Below, in pieces: positions 28,714 to 37,365 of a stretch of DNA of 37,474 nt (its first letter is position 1; every line of letters starts with the position of its first letter). Source of the DNA: UBA11524 sp964464815 (GTDB lineage: Bacteria; Bacillota; Clostridia; Christensenellales; Aristaeellaceae). A model generated the notes under the pieces. That model had not been told where the DNA came from. It searched no databases and saw nothing but the letters and a program-made list of their open reading frames with translations. The translations under genes and the position numbers were made by a program. Location of the stretch: the NCBI GenBank assembly GCA_964464815.1, contig CAYXHF010000025.1, positions 1 through 37,474 of the forward strand, given 5' to 3'.

Positions 28714-30783
28714 ATGCAGGACTTCACGTCCTATGTAAACATCAAGCAAGGCACGTTCTCCCATATGCGCTTTTCCACCGGCAATTCCCTGCCACTGGTC
28801 ACGCGCCCCTTTGGCATGAACGCTTTTGCCCTGCAAACCAGCAGTCGCGACGACAGCTGGTACTATCATCCGACCCACAAGCACTGTGAGGGCATTCGCC
28901 TGACCCATCAGCCCAGCCCCTGGGTGCGCGACTATGGCCATTTCGTCATGCTGCCACAATCGGGACGCGCCTTTTCCACGCCCGACAGCCGCAGCTCCGG
29001 CTTTGATGAAATCGCCATGCAGCCCGACTTCCTGTCCGTGCATTTCCGGCGCTATCATGCCACCATGTCGCTTGTTCCAACGGAGCGCTGTGCCATGATG
29101 GAAATCGTCTGGGACACGGACGAGACGCCTCGTTTTACGCTCCTGCCCTTTGCCTTTTTGACAGATGTGCATGTTGATAGCACCACAAACACCCTTTCCG
29201 GCTGGACGAACGCACACGGCGACGGCACGCGCAAGGATTTCCGCGTGTACTTTACCCTGCGCTTCAATCAGCCCATCGACGTCGCACAAACCGTCCTGAC
29301 GCATCCCGATGGCACGACAACGCCCGGCCTTTCCGGGCAAGGCATCGGACACGGCATCAGCGTCGCCTTTTCGATGAAGCGCGGCGAAACGCTGACCGTT
29401 CACCTCGCCACCTCCTACCTGTCGCCCGACATGGCAACCCTGGCACTGGAACGCGAAATCGGGCAAAGGAGCTTTGCGCAGCTACAGCATGATGCACATG
29501 ACGCATGGAACGACCTGCTCTCCCGCATTGTGGTGGAGGACACCGACGAGCGTCTGCGCACGTTCTACTCCTGCCTGTACCGCTGCTTCCTGTTCCCGCA
29601 CACCTTCCACGAGCTGGACGCGCAGGGACAGCCTGTTCATTACGCCGTCAGCAGTGGCGAATGCGCCAAGGGCGTTATGTACACCGACAATGGCTTCTGG
29701 GATACCTTCCGCACGCTCTACCCGCTGTTCTCCCTGTTCATTCCGGAGCGGCTGACCGAGATACTGCAAGGCTACCTGAACTTCTACAAAGAGGAAGGCT
29801 GGCTACCCAAGTGGGTTTCGCCCGGCGAACGCAGCATCATGCCCGGTGCACTGGTAGACATTGTGCTGACAGATGCCGCCATGAAGGGCCTGCTGAGTAA
29901 GGAGCAAATGACCCTTGCGCTGGAAGGCATGCTGAAAAACGCCAACATTCCCGATCCCGAAAAGCGTCACGGACGCATTGGCGTGGCGGATTACTGCCGT
30001 CTGGGGTATGTCCCCTGCGACAAATACGGCGAAAGCGCGAACAACACGCTCGACGCAGCCTACTGCGATTTCTGCATTTCGCAGCTGGCCGGGCTGCTCG
30101 GACAGACGGAATTGCAGGAGACCTACCTGCACCGCAGCAAGGCATACCGGCATTTATTTGACGAAGCGGTCGGTTTCCTGCGTGGCAAGCAGGAGGACGG
30201 CACCTTCCCGCCGGACTTCTCCCCGATTCGCTGGGGCGGCGAATACTGTGAAGGCTCGGCATGGCAAAACGGCTTTGCCGTCCAGCACGATGTTGCAGGC
30301 CTGGCGGCCCTCTACGGCGGCAACGCAGGGCTGGAGCAAAAGCTGGATACACTCTTTGCCACGCCGCCCGATTTTGACATTGGCACGTACCCCTGCGAAA
30401 TTCACGAAATGACCGAAATGAGCGCCGCCGACTTCGGGCAATGCGCCATTTCCAACCAGCCCAGCTTTCATCTGCCCTACCTCTACGCCGCCATTGGTCG
30501 GCGCGACAAGGCTACCCACTGGGTACACCGCATCATGGCTGAAGGCTTCTCCGCTGACGGCTATCCGGGTGACGAGGACAACGGCTCGATGGCCGCATGG
30601 TATGTATTTGGCGTGCTGGGCTTCTATCCGCTTTGTCCCGGCAAGGCAGAATACGTTGCCACCGCCTCGCCTGCCCGCAAGGTCAGCATTCGTTTGGGCA
30701 GCGGCGTCATCGCCGATTTGTCGGGTCACTTACCGGACATCATTCGTCACGACGACCTCATGAAAGGAGCGATTTTTGCATGA
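28714..30783 (+). CDS. GH92-family alpha-mannosidase-like enzyme
   Basis: The 689-residue protein begins with the family motif (YVNIKQGTFSHMRFSTGNSL then PLVTRPFGM) and ends with the highly typical PGDEDNGSMAAWYVFGVLGF followed by YPLCPG. In between are GFWDTFRTLYPLFSL, SANNTLDAAYCDFCISQLAG and WGGEYCEGSAWQN, as in the (alpha/alpha)6 domain of GH92 exo-alpha-mannosidases, which use calcium and invert configuration. The start at 28714 lies five bases after the GH28-like stop, with GGTGGTGA as a possible binding site; translation is probably coupled. No signal peptide. GH92 is usual on alpha-mannans and N-glycans and less usual in a pectin/hemicellulose setting. Confidence 0.88.
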   Translation: MQDFTSYVNIKQGTFSHMRFSTGNSLPLVTRPFGMNAFALQTSSRDDSWYYHPTHKHCEGIRLTHQPSPWVRDYGHFVMLPQSGRAFSTPDSRSSGFDEIAMQPDFLSVHFRRYHATMSLVPTERCAMMEIVWDTDETPRFTLLPFAFLTDVHVDSTTNTLSGWTNAHGDGTRKDFRVYFTLRFNQPIDVAQTVLTHPDGTTTPGLSGQGIGHGISVAFSMKRGETLTVHLATSYLSPDMATLALEREIGQRSFAQLQHDAHDAWNDLLSRIVVEDTDERLRTFYSCLYRCFLFPHTFHELDAQGQPVHYAVSSGECAKGVMYTDNGFWDTFRTLYPLFSLFIPERLTEILQGYLNFYKEEGWLPKWVSPGERSIMPGALVDIVLTDAAMKGLLSKEQMTLALEGMLKNANIPDPEKRHGRIGVADYCRLGYVPCDKYGESANNTLDAAYCDFCISQLAGLLGQTELQETYLHRSKAYRHLFDEAVGFLRGKQEDGTFPPDFSPIRWGGEYCEGSAWQNGFAVQHDVAGLAALYGGNAGLEQKLDTLFATPPDFDIGTYPCEIHEMTEMSAADFGQCAISNQPSFHLPYLYAAIGRRDKATHWVHRIMAEGFSADGYPGDEDNGSMAAWYVFGVLGFYPLCPGKAEYVATASPARKVSIRLGSGVIADLSGHLPDIIRHDDLMKGAIFA

Positions 30784-31646
30784 ATCCCATCGTTCCCGGC
30801 TGGTACGCCGATCCGGAGGCGCGCTACTACAACGGACGCTACTACATCTATGTCACCAAGTCCTTTTCAGCCTATGGCGAACAGATGAATCTGGATGCAT
30901 TCTCCTCCGACGATTTGATTCACTGGGTCAAGCATCCTGACATCATCGACATGAGCGGATATCCCTACATTCACCGCGCGGTATGGGCGCCCACCATCAT
31001 CGACCGAAACGGCAAGTACTACCTGATTTTCGCCAGCAACGATATTCAAAACAATGACGAATACGGCGGGCTGGAAATTGCCGTATCTGATTCTCCGACC
31101 GGGCCGTTCCGCAATCTGCTGGGCAAGCCGCTGGTGGACCGCTTCGTAAACTACGCTCAGCCCATCGACGCGCACCTGTTCAAGGACGATGACAGCACCG
31201 TTTACCTCTACTGGGGCGGTTGGCAGCACTGCAACGTCGCCATCATGAACGAGGACATGACCGGCTTTGTGCCGCTGGAAAACGGCGATTGGTGCAAGCC
31301 GGTTACACCCAAGGGCTATGTGGAAGGCCCGTGCATGCTCAAGCGCAACGGTTTGTACTACTTCATGTGGTCAGAAGGCGATTGGGTCAACGGCACCTAT
31401 CACGTCTCGATGAGTCGCAGCACCAGTCCGTTGGAGATTTCCTCCGACAGCAAGGTGATTCTGACCTCCTCCGACATTGCAGACGGCCCAGGCCATCATA
31501 GCTATCTGAACCTTCCCGGTACGGATGAATGGCGCATTATCTACCACCGTCGCATCATCGGCGATTTGGAATCCGGACACCGCATGCTATGCATGGATGC
31601 GCTTCGCTTTGACGGCGACGACATGCTGCCTGTGCAAATGACCTGA
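30780..31646 (+). CDS. GH43-type glycosidase
   Basis: The 288-residue protein is a single five-bladed propeller of GH43 style. NPIVPGWYADPEARYYNGRY supplies the base Asp11, PIDAHLFKDDD the modulating Asp130, and KGYVEGPCMLKRNGLYYFMW the acid Glu182. HRAVWAPTI and GPGHHSYLNLP are also typical. Family members cleave terminal arabinofuranose, xylose or galactose by inversion; specificity cannot be fixed from sequence. No signal peptide and no accessory domain. The start codon overlaps the GH92 stop (ATGA), with AAAGGAGC upstream, showing tight coupling. A terminator ends the operon. Confidence 0.9.
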   Translation: MNPIVPGWYADPEARYYNGRYYIYVTKSFSAYGEQMNLDAFSSDDLIHWVKHPDIIDMSGYPYIHRAVWAPTIIDRNGKYYLIFASNDIQNNDEYGGLEIAVSDSPTGPFRNLLGKPLVDRFVNYAQPIDAHLFKDDDSTVYLYWGGWQHCNVAIMNEDMTGFVPLENGDWCKPVTPKGYVEGPCMLKRNGLYYFMWSEGDWVNGTYHVSMSRSTSPLEISSDSKVILTSSDIADGPGHHSYLNLPGTDEWRIIYHRRIIGDLESGHRMLCMDALRFDGDDMLPVQMT

Positions 31647-31655
31647 TGCCAATAC

Positions 31656-31706
31656 AAAACGGAGGTCCTTTCCCTTTCTCACAGAAAGCGGAGGACTTCC
31701 GTTTTT
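31656..31706 (+). terminator. Terminator of the GH26-GH43 operon
   Basis: AAAACGGAGGTCCTTTCC pairs imperfectly with GGAGGACTTCCGTTTT, with TTTCT/AGAAA in the upper stem, followed by T residues, nine bases after the GH43 stop. Confidence 0.8.
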
Positions 31707-31884
31707 CGTATGTGATGCCTATGCTAGCATGGATTCATTCCCATGGCAAGATGGCAGGAAAAATGCCTTGGGATATCGAAAAATCAGTATCATCGTGTAC
31801 TATAATTCACAGGGACACAACCACATGTTGCATTACAGCTATTGTCAGCCCAGATTCAGGCCGATGAATATTCACGGAGGTTCT

Positions 31885-32400
31885 ATGAAAATCTACACCA
31901 TTGAAACGCCAAGACTCCTATTAAGAGGCTTCACAAAGGACGATGCTTTGTGGGCATACAGCATCTGGAACAATCCAGAAATGGGACAGTATTTACCCGA
32001 CGAAACCAAAGAAGAAATAGATGACGAATATCTGACCATGCTAGAAGGCTTAGGAGAGGATGACGAATGCTGCTATCTAATTCCCGTTTTTAAGGATACA
32101 TTCAAACGTGTGGGCACTTGCAGCTTCATGATCAGTGAAGACAAAAAGGTATACGACATCGCCTATTGCGTGCATAAGCATTTCTGGCGACAGGGGTATG
32201 CAACCGAAATTGCTCAAGGCTTGATTCGTTATGCACGCGAGCAAGGTGCAGAAAAAGTGACGATATCCGTCAGCCAGGAAAATATCGCATCGAACCGTGT
32301 TGCTCAAAAGTGCGGTGGAAAGATTGTTGGTGAAAGCACGTATCAAAAACGAGGAACAAATACAATCATGAAGGATTTCAAGTACGAAATTATTTTGTAA
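31885..32400 (+). CDS. GNAT-family N-acetyltransferase (RimJ/RimL type)
   Basis: The 171-residue protein opens IETPRLLLRGFTKDDALWAY, the standard start of RimJ/RimL-like GNAT proteins. The acetyl-CoA site is seen in YCVHKHFWRQGYATEIAQGL (about residues 92-111; Q/R-x-x-G-x-A/G motif). SQENIASNRVAQKCGGKIVG is the conserved asparagine helix and beta-bulge region. The substrate cannot be told. The start at 31885 follows ACGGAGG by four bases. The codon usage and base composition are more AT-rich than in the glycan operons. It ends eleven bases past the end of a coding relic on the other strand. Confidence 0.85.
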   Translation: MKIYTIETPRLLLRGFTKDDALWAYSIWNNPEMGQYLPDETKEEIDDEYLTMLEGLGEDDECCYLIPVFKDTFKRVGTCSFMISEDKKVYDIAYCVHKHFWRQGYATEIAQGLIRYAREQGAEKVTISVSQENIASNRVAQKCGGKIVGESTYQKRGTNTIMKDFKYEIIL

Positions 32401-32569
32401 TTCTGTCGGGCAGAGGATATAAAACCAGACCTCCTATCACGCCATAATGGTCATTTGTTGCCCGGTGTATCTCCTCATAAATCGTCGTTCCAAACACACT
32501 ACACTTTTTTAAATCAGGTACATAAAAGCAATGGGCAATGAATGATTTCGTTTTTTTATTCGACTTTTG
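32390..32569 (-). pseudogene. Possible coding relic, family unknown
   Basis: One minus-strand frame is open for 59 codons without any ATG and reads SFIAHCFYVPDLKKCSVFG, then TTIYEEIHRATNDHYGVIGG, ending VLYPLPDRITK before TAA. The composition is protein-like and the frame is bounded upstream by a stop at 32570-32572. It may be the C-terminal end of a decayed gene, but an open run of this length can occur by chance. I do not recognise a family. Confidence 0.35.
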
Positions 32570-32667
32570 TTACAATAGTCATAGGGACAATTTCATGGTC
32601 GTACAGCTACCATAACAAACGCACCGAAAGGTGGTATACTATCAATAGTAAAGGCTGGTGAATCGGC

Positions 32668-33401
32668 CTGCTCTACATTACTGGTGATACGCATGGTGAG
32701 GTATCCCGCTTTGAAGCAATTCACAAACAATACGGACTGACAGCGAATGATACACTGATTGTCGCCGGCGACTTCGGCTGTATCTTTGGACTCGGAAAGC
32801 AGGATAAACGCAAGCTGGATACGCTGGCCGGATTGCCGTACACCATTCTTTTCATTGACGGCAATCACGAATGCTTTCCGCAGCTTTTCTCCTATCCCGA
32901 GGAAGTTTGGAACGGCGGCAGGGTGCATCGCATCCGCCCCAACATCCTGCACCTCATGCGCGGACAGGTGTTTGATATGGATGGCACATCCATTTTTCAA
33001 TGGGCGGCGGCTATTCCATTGATGTGGCCTACCGCATTCCAGGACGAAGCTGGTGACCGGAGGAGATGCCCAGCGATGAGGAATATGCCGAAGCGCTACG
33101 CAATTTTTCAGTACACGACAACAAGGTCGATGTGATTCTCAGTCACGCCGCACCGGAGGAAGCCATGCAGATGTTCCTGCAAACCGGCGTAATCTCCCAT
33201 CGATACTTGCAGGAAGGCAGGCTGAACGTTTTTCTGGAGAATGTACGTCAGACGGTTGCACACAGACACTATTACTTCGGACATATGCATCTGGACAGGC
33301 AGCCGTTCCGCAATCAGACGGCACTTTACGATGATGTGTATCAGCTGGAAACAGGGAGAAAAGCGATGGTTGGAGAGGAGATAGTCGATAAACACCCTTA
33401 A
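32668..33401 (+). pseudogene. Metallophosphoesterase pseudogene (frameshift plus nonsense)
   Basis: The frame from 32668 reads LLYITGDTHGE, VAGDFGCIFG and LFIDGNHECFPQLF, the GDxHG, GDxG and GNH(E) metal-binding motifs of calcineurin-like phosphoesterases. Near 32992-33000 the frame is lost in a T run: one frame ends GTSIF and another continues MGGGYSIDVAYRIPGRSW. A TGA at 33054-33056 follows, where the family has a second Trp (SWW). The frame then continues PEEMPSDEEYAEALRNF, with SHAAPEE and YYFGHMH, to a stop at 33399-33401. No ATG, GTG or TTG start exists in frame; an in-frame TGA precedes the first codon (CTG). The gene is dead, although the homopolymer shift alone could be a sequencing error. 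Confidence 0.82.
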
Positions 33402-33414
33402 TTGCTGATATAAC

Positions 33415-33470
33415 AAAACCGCCGCAACTTCCATCCTGCATGGGAATGAAAGCTGCGGCAGTTTCTATTT
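33415..33470 (+). terminator. Possible terminator after the metallophosphoesterase pseudogene
   Basis: AAAACCGCCGCAA pairs imperfectly with CTGCGGCAGTTT, followed by TCTATTTT. The remaining bases to 33567 contain a small GCATAG/CTATGC hairpin but no gene. Confidence 0.45.
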
Positions 33471-33567
33471 TGCCACACTTATTATACTAATTCACGTCTA
33501 AAGCATGGCACCGAGCATAGTGGATTGTTCCGCTATGCGAATCTCATGGTTTAGATAAAAATCAGTA

Positions 33568-34197
33568 TTACCACTCCACTTGATCGGCCCGCATATCGCG
33601 GAAGTAATATTCCTTATCCCGGTCGTTCAGTTCGCGGATGACCCGACAGGGATTACCCGCTGCAAATACATAGGGTGGAATATCGCGCGTGACCACGCTT
33701 CCTGCGCCGATGGTGCTGCCTTCTCCGATGGTCACGCCGGGACAGATGATTGCACCTGTGCCAATCCACACATTGTCACCAATCACAACAGGTCGGGCAT
33801 ACATCTCGCCATGGAGGCGAAGTGCCGGATGCAACGGATGGCAGGTCACGGCGATGGAGACATTGGGCGCAAACAGCACGTTGTTGCCCACAGTGACCTT
33901 CCAGTCATCCACGATGGTCAGACCGAAATTGGCGTACACGCCACGCCCAAAGGTTACGTTGCTACCATAAGACATATATACCGGCGGCTCCAGCCAACAT
34001 CCCTCGCCCATTTCGCCCAGTAATTCCTTGAGCAGCTTCATGCGCGTTTCAATATCATCGGGATGCAGGCGATTGATTTCCCAGCACAGTCGCTTTCCCT
34101 TCTGGCGGCCAGCAGCCAGCTCAGCGGCTTCCGCGGGGTAGTTCGCGTCTACATCGGTGAAAAGCTGACAAGCAGCCATGCGTTCCTTAATCGTCAT
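33568..34197 (-). CDS. Maltose/galactoside-type O-acetyltransferase (hexapeptide repeat)
   Basis: The 209-residue protein begins with the MAT/GAT N-terminal helix domain (KERMAACQLFTDVDANYPAE, then GKRLCWEINRLHPDD). The left-handed beta-helix follows: PPVYMSYGSNVTFGRGVYAN, LTIVDDWKVTVGNNVLFAPN, the catalytic HPLHP (His about 120), GDNVWIGTGAIICPGVTIGE, GAGSVVTRDIP and AAGNPCRVIREL. It transfers acetyl from acetyl-CoA to a hydroxyl of a sugar or related acceptor in the cytoplasm, often as detoxification. GGGAGG lies eight bases before the ATG. It is separated from the glycan operons and shows no clear promoter of its own. Confidence 0.92.
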   Translation of the reverse strand: MTIKERMAACQLFTDVDANYPAEAAELAAGRQKGKRLCWEINRLHPDDIETRMKLLKELLGEMGEGCWLEPPVYMSYGSNVTFGRGVYANFGLTIVDDWKVTVGNNVLFAPNVSIAVTCHPLHPALRLHGEMYARPVVIGDNVWIGTGAIICPGVTIGEGSTIGAGSVVTRDIPPYVFAAGNPCRVIRELNDRDKEYYFRDMRADQVEW

Positions 34198-34474
34198 CGT
34201 TCATTCCTCCCATTTGTTGATGCGGCAAATTTTCTACCTGCGACACAGCAGACAGCGACGGTTGATCCAGCAGCCCCAGCATCAGCGCATCCGATGCGCT
34301 CGCCAACGCACTGAACAGTTTTTTCCATGGGGCGACACCCGTGAAAACAGCTTTCGTCCAAGGATTTCTCTTTTCATTTCTGTCCGATAATTCTAAGGAA
34401 GCTCTGAATAAATGAGGTAATACGATAGCGTTCGGAATTTCATTCAGATGCAATTGCAGATAACTAAAATTCAT
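34187..34474 (-). other. Open frame of doubtful coding value upstream of the acetyltransferase
   Basis: A 95-codon frame runs into the first bases of the acetyltransferase gene (ending ENLPHQQMGGMNDDD). The centre (VAPWKKLFSALASASDALML) could be a decayed protein segment, but no family is recognised and no good ribosome binding site precedes the start at 34474. A minus-strand TATAAT lies at 34517-34522 without a -35 box. The region 34198-34593 otherwise holds only the AraC promoter. Confidence 0.25.
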
Positions 34475-34533
34475 CCGTCAGTGTGCTACCGAATGATTCA
34501 GAAATTCCTTCAGTAAATTATATCATTTGCTGC

Positions 34534-34562
34534 TTTACAGCACATCCGAAATCCGCTAATAT
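34534..34562 (+). promoter_or_regulatory. Promoter of the second AraC regulator
   Basis: TTTACA (34534-34539) and TAATAT (34557-34562) with a 17-base spacer, about 31 bases before the start codon. Confidence 0.5.
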
Positions 34563-34593
34563 AGTATAACAATCGTATGTTTGAGGTGATTAC

Positions 34594-35451
34594 ATGTCTC
34601 CTATTCCCGTTCGACAGGATAGCTCTGAAATACTGAATTACAATGCACCAGAATATCCTGTACGTACCGGTGGCGATGCTCTTTCCATTTTTGCCGACTA
34701 TGCAGCAAATTGCCACTGGCATCATGATTTCGAGGTGCTTATTGCAGATCATGGCAGCATTGATTATTACGTCAACGCACAGCGGCTACATCTGAACGAG
34801 GGCGACGCGATTCTCGTCAATGAACGCAGGCTGCACTACGGTTATTCCGCTGAAAAGAAGGAATGCTTGTATCGCTTTGCCGTATTCCATCCTCTGATTT
34901 TTGGTAGCCTTGGGCCTGTTTCCGCTGCCATTGACCAGCTTTCGTCGGATAACAGTCAAGATTGCTGGCTGTTCAGTGCCCAAACCGCAGATGGACGCGA
35001 GGCTATAAAACTGGTGGATATTCTGTGCCGTTCCGGTGCGCCTGAGGACGCCTTCACGTTTCTCTCAGCTGCCTGCCAACTGTTGAACATCGCAGTGCAG
35101 CAGAACCATGGCACCGGTGCACAGGCCGACCCAGCATGGGACATCATGCGCAGGATGCTCAGCTACATCCAACAACACTATACCGAACGCGTCCTTTTGG
35201 AAGACATCGCCGCTGCCGGAGCTATGTGCCGCAGCCGATGCTGTGCATTGTTCCGTGAGAAGCTCCACACCACTCCGAACATCTACCTGACCAAATACCG
35301 CCTTGGACGTGCCTGCGCTATGATGCAGGAAGGTGCAACCATCACCGATGCGGCGCTGGCCTGTGGTTTCCAGAGTACCAGCTATTTTTCCGAGGCTTTC
35401 CGCAAACATTACGGCATGACCCCGAGAGAGTTTCGCACTACCCGGGATTAA
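34594..35451 (+). CDS. AraC-family transcriptional regulator with cupin domain
   Basis: The 285-residue protein has an N-terminal cupin (CHWHHDFEVLIADHGSIDYY, LHLNEGDAILVNERRLHYGY) and a C-terminal pair of helix-turn-helix motifs. These are LLEDIAAAGAMCRSRCCALF and ITDAALACGFQSTSYFSEAF, ending MTPREFRTTRD. TGAGGTGATTAC precedes the ATG. It is not next to any sugar gene; the neighbours are a hexapeptide acetyltransferase (divergent) and a kinase of the aminoglycoside phosphotransferase family. One of these, or its own gene, is the likely target. The ligand is unknown. Confidence 0.9.
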   Translation: MSPIPVRQDSSEILNYNAPEYPVRTGGDALSIFADYAANCHWHHDFEVLIADHGSIDYYVNAQRLHLNEGDAILVNERRLHYGYSAEKKECLYRFAVFHPLIFGSLGPVSAAIDQLSSDNSQDCWLFSAQTADGREAIKLVDILCRSGAPEDAFTFLSAACQLLNIAVQQNHGTGAQADPAWDIMRRMLSYIQQHYTERVLLEDIAAAGAMCRSRCCALFREKLHTTPNIYLTKYRLGRACAMMQEGATITDAALACGFQSTSYFSEAFRKHYGMTPREFRTTRD

Positions 35452-35486
35452 AATACGATTGTTACAGAAAGATAGGACGTTTGCGA

Positions 35487-35515
35487 TTGCACGGCGAGTG
35501 TCCTATGTTTATACT
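35487..35515 (+). promoter_or_regulatory. Promoter of the phosphotransferase-like gene
   Basis: TTGCAC (35487-35492) and TATACT (35510-35515) with a 17-base spacer. The -35 box lies inside the inverted repeat ATAGGAC (35472-35478) / GTCCTAT (35500-35506), which may be an operator or a weak terminator of the preceding gene. Confidence 0.6.
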
Positions 35516-35546
35516 GTTGTCATCAACACAAGGGAGGTCTTGCCAT

Positions 35547-36518
35547 ATGAGCATCACCAAGAACCACCAATCATCTGAAATCTTGCACATGTTGGCCGCT
35601 GCGGCTTTTCCAAGCAAGCAGGTACGAACCATTACCGAGCTGACAGAGGGCATGTTCAACGCAGCTTATCGCTTCGATTTCATGGATGATTCTGCAAGTA
35701 TCCTCAAAGTTGCTGCCGCCAGCAACGACGGTCTGCTTTCCAATGAGATTAATCTCATGCAGGCAGAGGTCAACGCCATGGCGCTGCTGCGAGCGCATGG
35801 CGTTCCTTATATTCCAGCAGTGCAATACAGCGACTTCAGCCGTACCCGGTGCAGCGGTACATTTTTCTTTATGGAGGTCATGCCGGGTCGCAGCTTGAGC
35901 AGCTGCAAGCAGGAACTTTCCGAGAACACAATCAGTACAGTAATGCACGAAGTTGGCCAGCTTCAGCGACTGACAACAGACTTACATCGTACTCACTTTG
36001 GTCTTGCTGGAGACAAGTGCCAGTTCAACTCGCTGTATGATTTGGTGCACTATATGTTCTCCAATGTGCTTGGCGATGCTGCAAAGGGCGGTGTTGATCT
36101 TGGCTTCATGCACTGTGTGCTGCAAACACGTCTTTGCCGGGATCGCGCTTGCTTTGATGCGGTACAGACGCCGTCTCTTGTCCATTTGGATATGTGGGAT
36201 GGCAACATCTTTGTTCATGAAGGGCATCTTTCAGGTGTGATTGACTGGGAGCGCGCGCTGTGGGGAGATCCTTTTATGGATGATCGTTTCCGCACACAGA
36301 GTCAGCATCCGGCATTTCTTGAGAGCTATGGCAAGACCAGCTTCACACCAGTGGAAAAAAGGCGCATCCTCTGGTATGATGTGTTTCTATATGTGACCAT
36401 GCTGACGGAGTGCCACTATCGCCAGTACGCTCACCCCGATTGGGCTCCGTGGTTCTCCAAGCTGCTGCAAGAAGCGTGGACAGCACTAGAAAATCCGGTA
36501 AACGGGGTATCTGCATGA
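35547..36518 (+). CDS. Aminoglycoside phosphotransferase-family kinase (APH/choline kinase fold)
   Basis: The 323-residue protein has the kinase-like fold of the APH family. EGMFNAAYRFDF forms the nucleotide loop, SILKVAA carries the lysine, FFFMEVMPGRSLS is the hinge, LVHLDMWDGNIFV is the catalytic HxDxxxxN loop (Asp about 217), and GVIDWERALWGDP supplies the metal-binding aspartate. The family phosphorylates small hydroxyl-bearing molecules; an aminoglycoside substrate should not be assumed. AGGGAGG lies nine bases before the start at 35547, which is preferred over the longer frame that runs through the promoter. Confidence 0.87.
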   Translation: MSITKNHQSSEILHMLAAAAFPSKQVRTITELTEGMFNAAYRFDFMDDSASILKVAAASNDGLLSNEINLMQAEVNAMALLRAHGVPYIPAVQYSDFSRTRCSGTFFFMEVMPGRSLSSCKQELSENTISTVMHEVGQLQRLTTDLHRTHFGLAGDKCQFNSLYDLVHYMFSNVLGDAAKGGVDLGFMHCVLQTRLCRDRACFDAVQTPSLVHLDMWDGNIFVHEGHLSGVIDWERALWGDPFMDDRFRTQSQHPAFLESYGKTSFTPVEKRRILWYDVFLYVTMLTECHYRQYAHPDWAPWFSKLLQEAWTALENPVNGVSA

Positions 36519-36562
36519 ACCGACGTAAGCTGGTGGAGGTATTGAAAGGAACCAATGACTAA
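36515..36562 (+). CDS. Very short ORF coupled to the kinase stop
   Basis: ATGA overlap with the kinase stop opens a 15-codon frame, MNRRKLVEVLKGTND, then TAA. The coupling suggests the start of a formerly longer downstream gene truncated when the AT-rich segment that follows was inserted, but it may be chance. Confidence 0.25.
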   Translation: MNRRKLVEVLKGTND

Positions 36563-36576
36563 TATGAGATGTAGCA

Positions 36577-37281
36577 ATGAAAAAGAAAAATACAACCTTC
36601 TCTGACTTTGTTAAAGTAATTGTTGTTTTACTCGCGGTTCTTATTGCAGCTTATGTCTTGATTTATTTTTGCTTTAAGGGAAATGGATTTATCTCTACAG
36701 GGGATAATTTAGAAAAACGAGATTGGCTTTCATTTCTGGGAGCTTATTTATCATTTTCGGGTACGATTATTGTCAGTATCATAGCGCTTTTAGAGGGTTA
36801 TTTTTACAGACAGCTATCTGAAAAAACGGACATAAAAAAACGCAAAAAGGAAATTCAGCCGATATTCTCCATAAAGATAAAAGAGTTTAACACTGGTGTA
36901 GACGGATATGCCGAAGCGATTTCTCTGTACAACTCAAGTAAAAACAAGAAGCACGAAAACTTTACGATTGAAATAGAGAATGTAGGTATATATTCAATCA
37001 AGCATGTGATTGTTTTTGACAGATATATTGTTCAACTTCTTAAAAGCAACGAACCGAAAAGAATACAATGTGCATATGAGGATTCACCTGATTACAGCCA
37101 CGAAAGCAAACAGCTTATTCGGATACTCCAAAGCGAATATGAACGAGCCGAAAACAGATTGCCCAAATGGTTCAATATCAATTATGAAGATATTGATGGT
37201 AATGATATGTATCAAGCGTTTGAACTAAAAGAATTCGATGGTGAACAGTACTACGCATTGACATCGACAAATGAGGCATAA
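36577..37281 (+). CDS. AT-rich hypothetical membrane protein
   Basis: The 234-residue protein has two N-terminal membrane segments, VKVIVVLLAVLIAAYVLIYF (about 12-31) and WLSFLGAYLSFSGTIIVSII (about 49-68). A basic stretch (KKRKKEIQ) and a cytoplasmic domain of about 140 residues follow, containing ENFTIEIENVGIYSIKHVIV. That layout, two helices plus a beta-rich soluble domain, is common among uncharacterised phage- or island-borne proteins. The ribosome binding site is weak. The gene is clearly more AT-rich than the rest of the window, a sign of recent acquisition. It ends in a perfect terminator. Function unknown. Confidence 0.7.
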   Translation: MKKKNTTFSDFVKVIVVLLAVLIAAYVLIYFCFKGNGFISTGDNLEKRDWLSFLGAYLSFSGTIIVSIIALLEGYFYRQLSEKTDIKKRKKEIQPIFSIKIKEFNTGVDGYAEAISLYNSSKNKKHENFTIEIENVGIYSIKHVIVFDRYIVQLLKSNEPKRIQCAYEDSPDYSHESKQLIRILQSEYERAENRLPKWFNINYEDIDGNDMYQAFELKEFDGEQYYALTSTNEA

Positions 37282-37327
37282 AAAGAGAGCTAACTGACTT
37301 AACCAAAATCAGTTAGCTCTCTTTTTA
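37280..37327 (+). terminator. Perfect terminator of the AT-rich gene
   Basis: AAAAAGAGAGCTAACTGA pairs perfectly with TCAGTTAGCTCTCTTTTT, making an 18-bp stem that overlaps the gene's stop codon. Confidence 0.9.
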
Positions 37328-37365
37328 TGAATAATGAAATTTTGTTGCCAAATCGTTGCCCAGGC

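Noticed and set aside
15699..33056. Stop-codon recoding (TAG as Gln in the kinase at 15699, TGA as Trp in the phosphoesterase at 33054)
   Set aside because: Other genes in the window end normally at TGA (for example the GH3 ending at 15302 and the MarR gene ending at 24266), and both recoded candidates also carry frameshifts or truncation. Decay explains them better.
34385..34420. AAGGAAGCTCTGAATAA resembling an insertion-sequence end
   Set aside because: No second inverted copy or transposase was found nearby, so a mobile element cannot be supported.
35547..36518. Aminoglycoside resistance gene
   Set aside because: The fold is right, but the family includes kinases for many metabolites and the neighbours give no support for resistance.
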